Shown here one piece after another: positions 1-8,869 of a stretch of DNA of 64,000 bases; position 1 is the stretch's first letter; each line of letters opens with the position of its first letter. Location: the NCBI GenBank assembly GCA_031119395.1, contig JAVHYA010000004.1:1-64000 (forward strand), given 5' to 3'. A program made the position numbers and the translations under genes. Source of the stretch: Pseudomonadota bacterium (lineage in GTDB: Bacteria; Pseudomonadota; Gammaproteobacteria; Burkholderiales; Burkholderiaceae_C). The notes under the pieces are model-generated. The model had not been told where the DNA came from, did no database searches, and saw nothing but the letters and a program-made list of their open reading frames with translations.

Positions 1-55
1 TTGAAAACTGCCGACGGGCAACCGTCCGTGAGTTCGAATCTCACACTCTCCGCCA
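1..55 (+). tRNA. tRNA-Ser(UGA), 3' part (5' end outside window)
   Basis: The sequence begins in the anticodon loop (T-TGA-AA), so U33 is base 1 and the anticodon is UGA. It continues with the 3' anticodon strand ACTGC, a long class II variable arm (GACGG/CCGTC stem with GCAA loop), a T-arm GTGAG-TTCGAAT-CTCAC, the acceptor strand ACTCTCCG and an encoded CCA at 53-55. The long variable arm and the anticodon identify serine. The 5' half lies upstream of the window. The gene is the likely integration target of the island that follows. Confidence 0.92.
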
Positions 56-56
56 T
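42..56 (+). repeat. attL candidate: tRNA-Ser 3' end
   Basis: CACACTCTCCGCCAT, spanning the end of the T stem, the acceptor strand, CCA and one further base. It matches 32756-32770 at 14 of 15 positions (C51 against G32765). A tRNA 3' end used as a core attachment site is the usual arrangement for P4-type integrases. Confidence 0.6.
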
Positions 57-99
57 TTTCCTAGAAAAAACAACAACTTACATAGGAAAAGGCAGGTCA

Positions 100-120
100 G
101 CCCACAAAAAAGCCCACAAA
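100..120 (+). repeat. Candidate integrase arm-type sites, left end
   Basis: Two tandem copies of GCCCACAAA occur here, at 100-108 (extended to GCCCACAAAAAA, 100-111) and at 112-120. The 12-base version recurs exactly at 32621-32632 near the integrase end. Short TGTGGGC-type repeats just inside both ends of a tRNA-associated element are commonly arm-type binding sites of this integrase class. The assignment is by analogy; no binding data can be read from sequence. Confidence 0.45.
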
Positions 121-320
121 CGGAGTTGCTTGGGTAAGCGATTGGTTGTGGCGTCGACCGCAATTTCGGCTGTCTGAGACGACCACGGTACGGTGCGGGT
201 GACCCGACAGATGAGCGCACTGGTATTGCTTCACCGTTCTTGAACAACAGGGGCCAAACTTGTGTTGACCTCGTTGATGCGCATGCTGGTTTAGGTGGTG
301 AACGATCGGATACTTAGCAG
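121..320. other. Island left end, no gene seen
   Basis: Between the arm-type repeats and the methyltransferase there is no convincing coding region. A short open frame on the minus strand (41-247) runs across the tRNA end and the repeats and is judged non-coding. The stretch must carry the promoter of the first cassette, but no clear -35/-10 pair can be named with confidence. Confidence 0.6.
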
Positions 321-1718
321 ATGCAACAGTCCATTTTTGAGTTGGGGATGGGTCCAGAGCACAGCGCTAGCCCATCGCCGGACACAAGCCTCTTGTTCGA
401 AGAGCTTCGTCTGAGGTATCAGGTTGAAGGACGTCCGATACGTGTAAGTTTCCGAAATCTCGTTGCTTGGCTACAGCCTAGCAGCCAGCAGACGCACTTC
501 ATTCACCCATACCCGGCAAAACTGCTACCGCATATTGCGCACTTTTTCACAAGAGCGAGCGTGCTGACTCGACATGCGTCTGCGATTCTGGACCCTTTTG
601 CTGGGTCGGGTACCGTCGCATTGGAGGGATCGCTTTCGGGATTAAAACCGTTAGTATGCGACGCAAACCCTTTAGCGCTGCTTATCTCAAAGGTAAAAAC
701 AACACCGTACGATGTAAACGAGCTAATTTTGGTTGCAGCTGATTTGTCGCATCGAATTGGACGATTGCGGAGCGCACCTGCAGTATCTGTGATTAATGAA
801 GCGCTGTGGTATCTTCCTGCTACAAAGTCGTCACTCGAAAAAATTTGCAGGGGAATTTCAGAAATCGAAGACATTGATGTTCGCGATTTCTTTAGAGTTT
901 GCTTTTCGGCTGCGGCTCGAAAGCTGAGTTTGGCTGATCCATCCATCAGCGTTCCTGTGAGAATCAGGACGAAAAGCAAATTTTCGGATGCGGTTAATGC
1001 CCGAATTGCCCGGCACCTAGAATGGTTGGCTACTGCATCACCTGAGCTGGAATTTGAAAGAATTGTTCAAACTAATATTGCGAGAGTTGCTGCCACTAAT
1101 CGTATTCGCCCAAATCGACAGTCGTGCGAGCTTGTAGGTAAAGATGCTCGCTGTCTGGTGGAACCAGGCGGCAGACCTTTATCCGACAATTCTATTTCGC
1201 TCACAGTAACATCCCCACCCTACGGGAGTGCGCAGAAATACGTGCGGGCTTCGAGCCTATCATTAAATTGGTTGTCGCTGTGCACGCCTGATGGCCTCTC
1301 ATCGCTGGAATCCAAATCGATAGGTCGAGAGCACTTGACCAAGCATAGCGCACCTGCTGCGGCTTTGCCTCCGCGCACTCCAGTCGAAAGGTCTCTTAAA
1401 AAAATTCGCGCCATTAGTGAATCGCGCGCTGAGATAACTGCGACATACTTGTCTGAATTGCTTGACGCAATTACCGAGATCGAGCGAGTCACAGCGGTCG
1501 ACGGGCGCGTAGTGTTTGTAATCGGGAACAACACGGTGGCGGGCCAAGAGGTAGCAAACGATAATTTCATTTGCTCTGCAATGGAAAACATGGGCCTAGC
1601 ACTCGAGTTGGTGCTCCAGGATCGAATTCATTCCCGGGGACTGCTGACCGCTCGCAATAAAACCGCCGGTGTAATCAGCAGCGAAACAATTCTCGTATTT
1701 AAAAAATCTAAGTCATGA
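321..1718 (+). CDS. DNA methyltransferase (N6-adenine or N4-cytosine class)
   Basis: Predicted S-adenosylmethionine-dependent DNA methyltransferase of 465 residues acting on an exocyclic amino group. Motif I is DPFAGSGT at residues 91-98 (AdoMet binding) and the catalytic motif IV is TSPPY at 297-301. A segment of about 200 residues separates them, and such an insert between motifs I and IV could hold the target-recognition region. An HPYPAKL sequence before motif I is shared by many such enzymes. It is the first of four genes in tandem and its stop overlaps the next start (ATGA). No partner restriction enzyme is recognisable next to it. The gene is AT-richer than the surrounding sequence, which suggests horizontal origin. 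The start ATG has only a weak upstream ribosome site; the ATG at 348 is an alternative. Confidence 0.85.
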   Translation: MQQSIFELGMGPEHSASPSPDTSLLFEELRLRYQVEGRPIRVSFRNLVAWLQPSSQQTHFIHPYPAKLLPHIAHFFTRASVLTRHASAILDPFAGSGTVALEGSLSGLKPLVCDANPLALLISKVKTTPYDVNELILVAADLSHRIGRLRSAPAVSVINEALWYLPATKSSLEKICRGISEIEDIDVRDFFRVCFSAAARKLSLADPSISVPVRIRTKSKFSDAVNARIARHLEWLATASPELEFERIVQTNIARVAATNRIRPNRQSCELVGKDARCLVEPGGRPLSDNSISLTVTSPPYGSAQKYVRASSLSLNWLSLCTPDGLSSLESKSIGREHLTKHSAPAAALPPRTPVERSLKKIRAISESRAEITATYLSELLDAITEIERVTAVDGRVVFVIGNNTVAGQEVANDNFICSAMENMGLALELVLQDRIHSRGLLTARNKTAGVISSETILVFKKSKS

Positions 1719-2668
1719 CGCCTGGAGAGACTGAGCGCGCCCTTAAGATTCTTACGGAACATGCGTGGGATCGAGAGGTGACGTGGGGGCAGATTAGACA
1801 ATGGTCAGAGAATTTTGGCGGAGGCCATACGGCGGCGGCTGAAGAAAACAAGATCGCGTTGATAGCCTTAACGAGATTTTTGTATTTCGGAAAGCGGTTA
1901 GTTCGCGAGATGCTACGTTCTATATATCGCGATCACTTCGAGTCGCCGCTAATACAAGCCATCAGAAGACACCTGAGGCACTCGAAGGATGCGGGCCTGA
2001 TTCGAGCAATCTTTCATCAAGAAAGAAACGCAACTCGCTTTATTGGAATGGGGAATCCGTCGGAAAGCGGAGCCCACCTTCTTTATTATTTCCGACAAAT
2101 CAATCGATTGCCGAAGGATATGTTTGTAGACATGGGTACCGCATTTGTTGAGACAATGCCCGGAAAGACACTGTCGTTTTTAAAGGCGACAAATCCGTCG
2201 GTACGGCGATATGTATTTTTTGATGATTTGGTTGGCTCTGGACAGCAGTCTAGAGATTACCTGTCGAAAAACTTACAACGCATTCGGCGCCGCTACCCGT
2301 CGATCGAGTTGAGGTTTATGTGCCTATTTGCAACATCAAAAGGGATAGAAGGGTTGAATGCTCCAGAGTTCTTTGACGGAAAGGCGATGTGCCTCTTCGA
2401 GCTCGATGATACGTACAAGGCATTTCATCCAAGTCAGCGGTATTTCCCTGATGCACTCAGTCCGAACTTCGATGCTGGTGTTTTTCGGGCGATGGCAATT
2501 CACTATGGGTCACAGCTTGTCCCGGATCATCCGCTAGGATACAAAGATGGGCAGCTCATGCTTGGGTTTACTCACAATACTCCTGACAACACACTCCCAA
2601 TCTTCTGGAATGAAGGAAGAACCGCTCCGTGGGAGCCAATCTTCGTTAGATACGGTAAGGTGTACTAG
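1715..2668 (+). CDS. Phosphoribosyltransferase-like protein of a putative conflict system
   Basis: A 317-residue protein. Its clearest motif is a hydrophobic strand followed by FFDDLVGSG (about residues 168-176), which matches the PRPP-binding signature of type I phosphoribosyltransferases: two acidic residues followed by a small-residue loop. The region before it is largely helical. From memory, PRTase-like proteins of this kind have been described beside ORC/CDC6-like ATPases in predicted prokaryotic conflict systems, and that ATPase is encoded immediately downstream here. The substrate is unknown. The start overlaps the methyltransferase stop by 4 bases and the stop overlaps the next GTG start by one base (TAGTG), so translation is probably coupled. 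The PRTase fold is supported by one motif only. Confidence 0.6.
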   Translation: MTPGETERALKILTEHAWDREVTWGQIRQWSENFGGGHTAAAEENKIALIALTRFLYFGKRLVREMLRSIYRDHFESPLIQAIRRHLRHSKDAGLIRAIFHQERNATRFIGMGNPSESGAHLLYYFRQINRLPKDMFVDMGTAFVETMPGKTLSFLKATNPSVRRYVFFDDLVGSGQQSRDYLSKNLQRIRRRYPSIELRFMCLFATSKGIEGLNAPEFFDGKAMCLFELDDTYKAFHPSQRYFPDALSPNFDAGVFRAMAIHYGSQLVPDHPLGYKDGQLMLGFTHNTPDNTLPIFWNEGRTAPWEPIFVRYGKVY

Positions 2669-4665
2669 TGCATCTGCTTGAAGATTCCAATCCCTTCGCT
2701 CCCATCCGAGCGACCGATTACACAGACGAGCAGATCAATGACCTTTGGGTCGAGATGGGCGCCGGCTGGCTATCAACAATTCTCGAAGCTCGCTCGGTGG
2801 TGTCCAAGTACATCCTTGGCAGCAAAGGATCGGGAAAAACACACCTGTTGCGTTACCAGTCCTACCCGGTTGCGCGACTCCGCATGCCATCCAAGTCCGG
2901 GCTGACGTTGGTCGAAGAAAACGGATGCTTGGCTGTCTTTCTGCGTGCAACCAACATAGATGCCGGGCGCTTCAAAATCAGTGGCATGACAGAGCAAGCA
3001 ATGCAGCAGCTCTTCTCGGTCCACTTAGAACTTAAAGTGCTTGAATTGGTGCTGGCGGCGCTTAAAGATATTAGGCAGACGACACCGACTGCACAGTTTG
3101 AGGACGGCGCGTTTCTGGAAATTTTGGGGGCTCAAATAACAGATCCGCAATTTGCGGGACTGCAATCGCTGATTGATTTAAGCGCGTGGGTATCGAGTTG
3201 GCTAAGGGCAATAGACGACGCGACAAATGCCGCTGCGTTCAATGGCGAGTTCAACCTGAAATTGCCATTTGTTGTCGGCCGCCTTATGCTTCCATTGGGT
3301 GTTGCTTTTCGCCGCTGGAATGCTGCTTTAAACACCACGAATCTGATCTGTATTATTGATGAAATTGAAAATCTTTCGATAAAGCAACATGAAGTAATCA
3401 ATACTTTTGTCAGATTTGCTGAGGGGCGCATTAGTTTTAGGCTCACCGGCCGACTATATGCGCGTAAGACTCTTGCAACAATGGATGGCGGTGAGGAGAA
3501 CAGGGAAGGCTCGGAGTTTTCGGTGGTGCGACTGGATGAGTCGCTGCTGCGAATCCGAAATTATTCAGAGTTCGCAAGCCGCTTCATTTCCAAGCGAATG
3601 GGATTTGCCCATCCAAGGCTCGGCCCGCGCACGCCGCTCAGCAACTTCGATCCGCGTTCTGCCTTCGAAGAAGTTGATGTCGAGGAGTATGCTCGGCAGA
3701 ACGAGATACCTATCTCTGAGGCTCGTTTTGCCAAGCTTTTGCACAAGGCTGTTGAAAGAGCCAAAATTCCAGTTCGCTATGACGACCTCATCAAGACTTT
3801 AGCTCTGGGCGTGCCGCCATTATTACAGCGATTGAATGTATTGCTATTTTGCAAGAAGCTCAAGAAGGGCGCTAATGCTACCGTTGTGAGTGAGAGGATT
3901 CGAGGCGATTGCGATGCTTTTATGCAGCATACAGAAATTCGATCAACCTATGCCACTGCGCTAGGCCACTGGAAAGGGGATGTCTTTGCGCAGTTGTGCC
4001 GGGAATCGAAAAGGCGTGACGGTATGGTGCCCTATGCAGGTTTTAGCACCCTGGTGACGATGTCTTCTCATAACCCTAGAAACTTGCTCGTGCTGCTCGG
4101 AAAGGTATATGAGCTGGCTGCGTTTATTGACGGAGACGTGGGTCGGAGTCGGCTTTCTGTTGACGTGCAAACTAGTGCCGTAATCGACGCTGCAAGATTC
4201 TGTTTTGAGGGAGATTCAAATTATGGCTTCAGATCCGACCAAGCACGAGAGGCCGTAAATCGACTAGCTGAACTTCTGCGCACGGCAAGATATTCCTTAA
4301 ACATCCCTGAAGTTGCTCCGTTGGCCGTAAGTTTTGACGCGAGTGACCTCGACGTCGAAGAGCGAGAAGTTCTTGAAAGCGCGTTGAATTATTCGTTGGT
4401 GATTGAAATTAGCGATGGCCGACCTGATCGAAATACTCAACGCCTTAATCGGAAGATCCAGCTAAGTCCTATGATCGCTCCACGTTGGGGGCTTCCCGTC
4501 GGGCGGCGTGGTGATCTAAGTTTGGATGCTCCATTGTTGAAGGCAATATTCAGCCCAAAATCGCGCGACGAATTTGATGTTTTGGTAGCTCAGCAGAGTA
4601 CGCGCTGGAATTTTCCATTTTCTTCAGCTTCGGCCCTAGCATCGTCGCAAAAGAAACTGTTCTAG
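2668..4665 (+). CDS. ORC/CDC6-like AAA+ ATPase of a putative conflict system
   Basis: A 665-residue P-loop ATPase. The Walker A motif is GSKGSGKT at residues 51-58 and the Walker B is a hydrophobic strand ending in IIDEIE at about 228-233, followed by a region rich in arginine (sensor/arginine-finger candidates). The long C-terminal half is mostly helical and unrecognised. The overall form resembles archaeal/bacterial ORC-CDC6-like ATPases associated with defence loci. The start is GTG, chosen because it overlaps the previous stop (TAGTG). Position 3 in a four-gene unit suggests it is the energy-using or DNA-engaging component. The family assignment comes from motif layout and gene context, not from a search. 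Confidence 0.6.
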   Translation: MHLLEDSNPFAPIRATDYTDEQINDLWVEMGAGWLSTILEARSVVSKYILGSKGSGKTHLLRYQSYPVARLRMPSKSGLTLVEENGCLAVFLRATNIDAGRFKISGMTEQAMQQLFSVHLELKVLELVLAALKDIRQTTPTAQFEDGAFLEILGAQITDPQFAGLQSLIDLSAWVSSWLRAIDDATNAAAFNGEFNLKLPFVVGRLMLPLGVAFRRWNAALNTTNLICIIDEIENLSIKQHEVINTFVRFAEGRISFRLTGRLYARKTLATMDGGEENREGSEFSVVRLDESLLRIRNYSEFASRFISKRMGFAHPRLGPRTPLSNFDPRSAFEEVDVEEYARQNEIPISEARFAKLLHKAVERAKIPVRYDDLIKTLALGVPPLLQRLNVLLFCKKLKKGANATVVSERIRGDCDAFMQHTEIRSTYATALGHWKGDVFAQLCRESKRRDGMVPYAGFSTLVTMSSHNPRNLLVLLGKVYELAAFIDGDVGRSRLSVDVQTSAVIDAARFCFEGDSNYGFRSDQAREAVNRLAELLRTARYSLNIPEVAPLAVSFDASDLDVEEREVLESALNYSLVIEISDGRPDRNTQRLNRKIQLSPMIAPRWGLPVGRRGDLSLDAPLLKAIFSPKSRDEFDVLVAQQSTRWNFPFSSASALASSQKKLF

Positions 4666-4668
4666 GTT

Positions 4669-5628
4669 ATGGACTATGCATTGTTCTATCGACGTCAGAT
4701 TGCGGTCGATCGTATCGCGCAGGAGGTCGGTGCATTTGATTTATTTATTACTGCCTTCAACTCAAGTGAGCGTGTCCGACGGGTTCTCGACGCGGTTAAA
4801 GCGTCGACAAAACTAGTTCTGATTCACCCCGAATATCGGTACACAGCTGTTGATTTGGCGGCTGCACAGCTTCCAGCAGACGCTCGCATAATCACTCCTG
4901 TGTCCACGGATGAAGTGGAGCAGATAAATGAATTGGTTTCTGCAGCAGGTGATTTTGCTGGAAAATCCGTATGTATTGATATCACCGGATTTATGCGTCA
5001 CGCGCTATCATTTCTGGTAGCAAAGCTCGGTAGTATCGGAATTAATAATTTCGCGGTTCTTTATTCTGAGCCTCTGCATTATGTCAAGCAAGAAGCAACG
5101 CGGTTCTCGACTCAGTCTTCAGGGGCGGTTCGGCCGGTGCGAGGTATGTACGGTTCACCAGGGAGTGGACGCGATCATTTAATCATTGCAGTCGGGTACG
5201 ACCACCAGTCGGTGAGTGAGGTCGCCGCCCACAAAGATGGAGTGACTGTTCACCCTCTTTTCGCATTTCCCTCGTTGAGTGCGGACATGTATCAACAAAG
5301 TGCTATTCGAGCGGAGAGGAGTGGAGAGGTTGCAGTTCGCCCTGAATGGGTTAGCAACAGATTCTTCGCTCCTGCAAATGACCCATTTAGCACCGCGCAG
5401 GTGTTAAGCGAAAGAATACGGCAGATTGATGCGAAAGGACCGGATCAAAATGTTTATATTTCTCCACTGTCCACCAAAGTGCAAGCACTCGGCGTGAGCT
5501 TGTATTGGTATCTAGAAGGGCGCGGTCGAGGCCGCACCACAGTGTTGCTGCCTGAATGTCTGTCTTACTCTCCGGAGACCAGTACAGGTTTAAAGAGATT
5601 GTGGAAGTATGACGTTGAGTTGTCTTGA
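4669..5628 (+). CDS. Unrecognised Rossmann-like protein, last gene of the first cassette
   Basis: A 319-residue protein of unknown family. The N-terminal half alternates strands and helices: DLFITAF, KLVLIHPEY, ARIITPV, then VCIDITGFMRHAL (about residues 102-114). The hydrophobic strand followed by DITG recalls the signature loop of CARF-type Rossmann sensor domains, but the resemblance is short and may be coincidental. The C-terminal half has no motif I can name. The gene starts 4 bases after the ATPase stop and is clearly co-transcribed with it. A plausible role is ligand sensing or effector control within the cassette; this is inference. Confidence 0.55.
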   Translation: MDYALFYRRQIAVDRIAQEVGAFDLFITAFNSSERVRRVLDAVKASTKLVLIHPEYRYTAVDLAAAQLPADARIITPVSTDEVEQINELVSAAGDFAGKSVCIDITGFMRHALSFLVAKLGSIGINNFAVLYSEPLHYVKQEATRFSTQSSGAVRPVRGMYGSPGSGRDHLIIAVGYDHQSVSEVAAHKDGVTVHPLFAFPSLSADMYQQSAIRAERSGEVAVRPEWVSNRFFAPANDPFSTAQVLSERIRQIDAKGPDQNVYISPLSTKVQALGVSLYWYLEGRGRGRTTVLLPECLSYSPETSTGLKRLWKYDVELS

Positions 5629-5786
5629 TCTCGCGCGCTGACCAGTCGTTTTCATTAAGCTTGTAAAGCAGGCGCAAGTTTAGTCGCTCCGCGCTCCTTA
5701 ACGCGCAGAGCAGTCACACAATGAAAAAAAGAGTCAAGCAACGCGTGCGCTGAGGTTCCGAGAGCGCCCGTTTTGAAGATCGGCTG

Positions 5787-6584
5787 ATGTACCGCAACAT
5801 GAATCCGGGACTGTTGCCGCTTTCGGCGGTGCTCCCAGGTGATGTATTCGTTTGCTGGCCATCAGCGCCAGGATTTGTTCAACGCGAGATCCAAAATCAT
5901 AGTGGGAGCGGCTATGTGCACGCAGCCATCGTGAGGTCTGGGAATCCCCCTATGTGCGCGGAGTTTCTGGCGTGTTGAGGCGTGTTGCTACCAGTCGGCC
6001 TAACATTCACGCCGCTGGGTGTTGGTCGGCCGCTATGGACATGTCGCGGTTCTGCGCGTGCCCGTACCACTTTGGCCGGATGCACGGGAAAAGCTGAGTG
6101 AGTTTATTGTGCGGATCAAGGGTCGAAGTTGGTACGCGCCTTGGAAAGCAGTGTCGCCAAGCCGCGGTCGAAGCAGGGCCGGTCAACATCACCACCTGCT
6201 TACCCAGTACTTCTTAGGTCGGGGGCCGAAGCGAAAGACCAGGAGATCCTACTTTTATTCGGAGTTCGTAGCTGAGTGCTTTATCGAGATGGGCTATTTG
6301 GAAGAGTCAGCCGCGGTTACTGGCCGGAGGGGTCGGCGCCTGGTGATTTAACTCGGGACAACACCTTTGGGTTTGTGACTGGGTTTCTGCACGCCCCCCA
6401 GTACGTGATGCCGAAGGAAGAGCCATTGCAGTATCAGACTGCACATTCCTTCATGTTCGGCAGCAACATCAATGTGCAAGCGAAGCGCATCCGGCGAAAG
6501 GTAGCTAAACGAGCTGTCGTGCAGGGGGAGACGGGCAAAGATTCCGGGTGGCGAGGGCCAACTACGGCCCATCCTTCCCAGTAA
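5787..6584 (+). pseudogene. Decayed YiiX-like (permuted NlpC/P60) cysteine peptidase gene
   Basis: Pieces of one protein appear in alternating frames. The first piece (5787-5978) has PGDVFVCWP followed by GYVHAAIVRSG, like the N-terminal PGD and histidine region of YiiX-type proteins. A second, in another frame (6019-6351), has HVAVLRV and then YFYSEFVAECF. The original frame resumes from about 6276 with DLTRDNTFGFVTGF. In YiiX-like proteins the last motif normally reads (Y/F)CSE(F/L)V with the catalytic cysteine; here that position is tyrosine. At least two frameshifts and the lost nucleophile indicate a dead gene. An open frame at 6548-6796 with a proline-rich end may be its displaced tail. 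An intact gene of the same broad family lies at 21069-22181. Confidence 0.6.
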
Positions 6585-6979
6585 ACCAGCAACCGGGCTA
6601 CGAGGTAGAGGACCCTAAGGGGACAAGTCCTCGCTCGCCCGATCGGGTAGCCGAACCACAAGGAGAGCAAGGGTGGTCGGCCGGCAACGACTGGACCGGA
6701 TTCGCAGGTCTTCCACCAGCAGCGGTCGAGCGGGACCGCAGGTTCAAGCAGGCGCGTCTACGCAAAGAGCCGCCCGTCCCGCTGCCGAGCTACTGATGAG
6801 CGTCGCTCGGGTTGGTCTGTCGCGACGCCACCGTTGGCGCGCGAGCGCTTTCCATGATGACGGTGCTAGCGAGAGTGTCCTCCCGGACTGCCTGTCGCCG
6901 ATAGTCAAACGCTAGCGCGAAGTAGGCATGCGCGCACCCCGGTTCTAATCACATCTGGACGCCTCCTTTGCGTTCTCGG
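6585..6979. other. Gap with no clear gene
   Basis: About 400 bases between two pseudogenes. A plus-strand open frame (6548-6796) ending in a proline-rich tail could be the displaced C-terminus of the preceding pseudogene, but no motif supports it. Nothing else is recognisable. Confidence 0.5.
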
Positions 6980-7518
6980 TCACTCGTTCGCTCCAGGTTT
7001 CAGGGCACGAGGTGACAAGACGGATCCTGAATCGCCGACCACGAATGAGGCTACATGAGGCGGCACGAAGTTCGGGCTAAGCGCTGCCTGAGTCGGTGCT
7101 GCGGCTTGGCGGCACAGGTCGCATAGGTAGTCAAAGTCGACGCTTGCGCGTGCTGCCACCTCCGACCATGCGAAAGCAAATGCAAGCCGCGCCATGATCG
7201 TGAGAATGCCGTCTTCCCAGTTCTGCCACGTCTTCTTTGAGATCCTGCCGTTCTGCTGGAGAAAGGCTTGTTCATTGCAGCGATCAAAGTACCGGTAGAA
7301 GTGAGGAGATAGTCAATCATCGTCTCCTGGCCGATATGCTCGCCGGACAGCGCCTCGAGAGGGAGGCGCTTGATGAGGACCCAATACTGGCCGTTGAGCA
7401 AATCCTCAAACGTCGTTCGCGCCTGCTGGCGGGCAACAAACAGCTGATACGCCGCCACACCAACGCCGACCGCTGTTGCAACGCTGGCAATCGAGGCAAG
7501 GCATTCGGCGAGTGTCAC
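6980..7518 (-). pseudogene. Frameshifted membrane-anchored protein
   Basis: The N-terminus (reading down from 7518) has a transmembrane segment, IASVATAVGVGVAAYQLFV, followed by a soluble region. At about 7306-7313 the frame is lost. Shifting by one base restores a continuous protein that passes through HFYRYFDRCNEQAFLQQNG and then a WQNWEDGI segment, and ends at 6980. This resembles small membrane-anchored proteins of islands that have a conserved YF..CNE..FL..G...W..W pattern. It is either a real frameshift mutation or a sequencing error. It precedes no recognisable partner; the NYN-domain gene on the same strand lies upstream. Confidence 0.55.
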
Positions 7519-7602
7519 ATCGCAGTCTCATCGGACTGTCTTCAGTTCCTCGAAGAAGGTGCTCTTTGCACAGCGGGATAGCTGATTTGATCATCAACCG
7601 CA

Positions 7603-8478
7603 CTATTTGAGGCGGACCTGCTGATCGTGCTCACCTTTACGTACTTCGATCAGGTCTGGCAACGCTTTGAGCATGCCAGAAAAGCTGGTGAAGCCGTGTT
7701 CGTTCAATTCGAAAGTGGGATCAAGCCGCTTGACCATGGGCCAGATCTCTCCTTTGTTGACCCAGATGTCGGCGCGCTTTTCCGCCAGCAGCCGCAGCGC
7801 ACGACGAACTAGCTCTCGCGGTTCGTCGGTGGCGGTCATCGGCTGGGTAGCCGGTAGGGATGGAGCTGAAGCGCTTACCGCCTGCATCATGGCTGGTGAT
7901 AGAGCATCGTCCGTTGACGGCGTAGCGTCCTGTTCGGTCTTAGCTTCATCCCTGACCTCGACGAGGTTGTCGTAGTAGCGGAACTCGTGACAGCTTTTCG
8001 CCCAATGACGGTTGGTGGCCTTTCGAATCCCCACCCCGATCAAGGTCCGGCCGGCTGCCTTGATCTTCTGTGACACAGGCATGAAGTCGCTGTCCCCACC
8101 GACAACAATGACAGTCCCGATGTGGTCGAAGCGGCCAATGTCTTCGGTGGCATCCAGGCAAAGCTTGATGTCCGCGCCGTTCTTGGCTGCGCCTCCGGGA
8201 GGGAAAAGCTGGATCAACTCGACAGCATTCTGGAGTAGAGAATCTCGATAGCGTCCATAGAACTGCCAGTTGCAATACGCCCGATTGATAGCGATGGAGC
8301 CGAACGAGGCGGCGAAGTCCACCACGGCTTGTACGTTCACGAGCGGCTCTTGCGGCCTGAACCTGTTGTCAGGCTTGGAGTAGGAGCCAGGCTCCTTCTC
8401 TTCGCATAGCCCCGCATGAACGTTTTCGAAGTCCCAGTACAGGGCAACTGAACGAGTTTCGGCTTCAAACTTATTCAT
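7603..8478 (-). CDS. NYN-domain putative RNase with C-terminal OST-HTH/LOTUS domain
   Basis: A 291-residue protein of the LabA/DUF88-like NYN (PIN-like) family. The conserved acidic residues of the metal site are present: YWDFENVH near the N-terminus, NGADIKLCLD in the middle and VVGGDSDFMPV at the end of the domain. The C-terminal ~70 residues (from about PRELVRRALRLLAEKRADIW) look like an OST-HTH/LOTUS RNA-binding domain. The family is expected to cut RNA. The chosen start (MNKFEAE) has an AGGAGT/GGAAAAGAG region just upstream; the frame is open for 61 more codons but those look non-coding. It could be a defence or RNA-turnover enzyme carried as island cargo. Confidence 0.8.
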   Translation of the reverse strand: MNKFEAETRSVALYWDFENVHAGLCEEKEPGSYSKPDNRFRPQEPLVNVQAVVDFAASFGSIAINRAYCNWQFYGRYRDSLLQNAVELIQLFPPGGAAKNGADIKLCLDATEDIGRFDHIGTVIVVGGDSDFMPVSQKIKAAGRTLIGVGIRKATNRHWAKSCHEFRYYDNLVEVRDEAKTEQDATPSTDDALSPAMMQAVSASAPSLPATQPMTATDEPRELVRRALRLLAEKRADIWVNKGEIWPMVKRLDPTFELNEHGFTSFSGMLKALPDLIEVRKGEHDQQVRLK

Positions 8479-8869
8479 CTCTTTTCCACCACTCCTGCCG
8501 GACATCGTACCGCTGACCGGCGTCGGTGCGCGCGAGCTCACCATCCCAGGTGCGGCGCCTCGTCTGGACTGAGGTACCGTGACGTCCGCGTTGTGGCAGG
8601 ATTCGGCCAGTCTCTTCGCGTCGAATTGACGGATATGCCAAGGAGCGACGATGCAGCCCAAGACCTACGAGTTCGATGAATGCCAAGTTCGAACCATTGG
8701 CAACACCCCCGCTACTATCCCAGCTGGGCGCCACTTGACGATGCCGTTGTACAGCGCCAGGGGCGTGAGCATCAGGCCAGCAGGTCGCAATGGTAGAGGT
8801 GGGCCCGTCCGATTGGGCTCGCTTGCTGGGCGAAAAACCGGCCAGGCCCTAGCGCACTAGAGGTCGCGT
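8479..8869. other. Intergenic region between divergent genes, no gene seen
   Basis: About 390 bases between the NYN gene (minus) and the next plus-strand gene. It should hold both promoters. A short plus-strand open frame at 8651-8860 has no motif and ordinary composition for a spurious frame. Confidence 0.5.

Noticed and set aside
321-1718. Simple type II restriction-modification system
   Set aside because: No recognisable restriction endonuclease lies next to the methyltransferase; the three following genes have ATPase, PRTase-like and Rossmann-like character instead.
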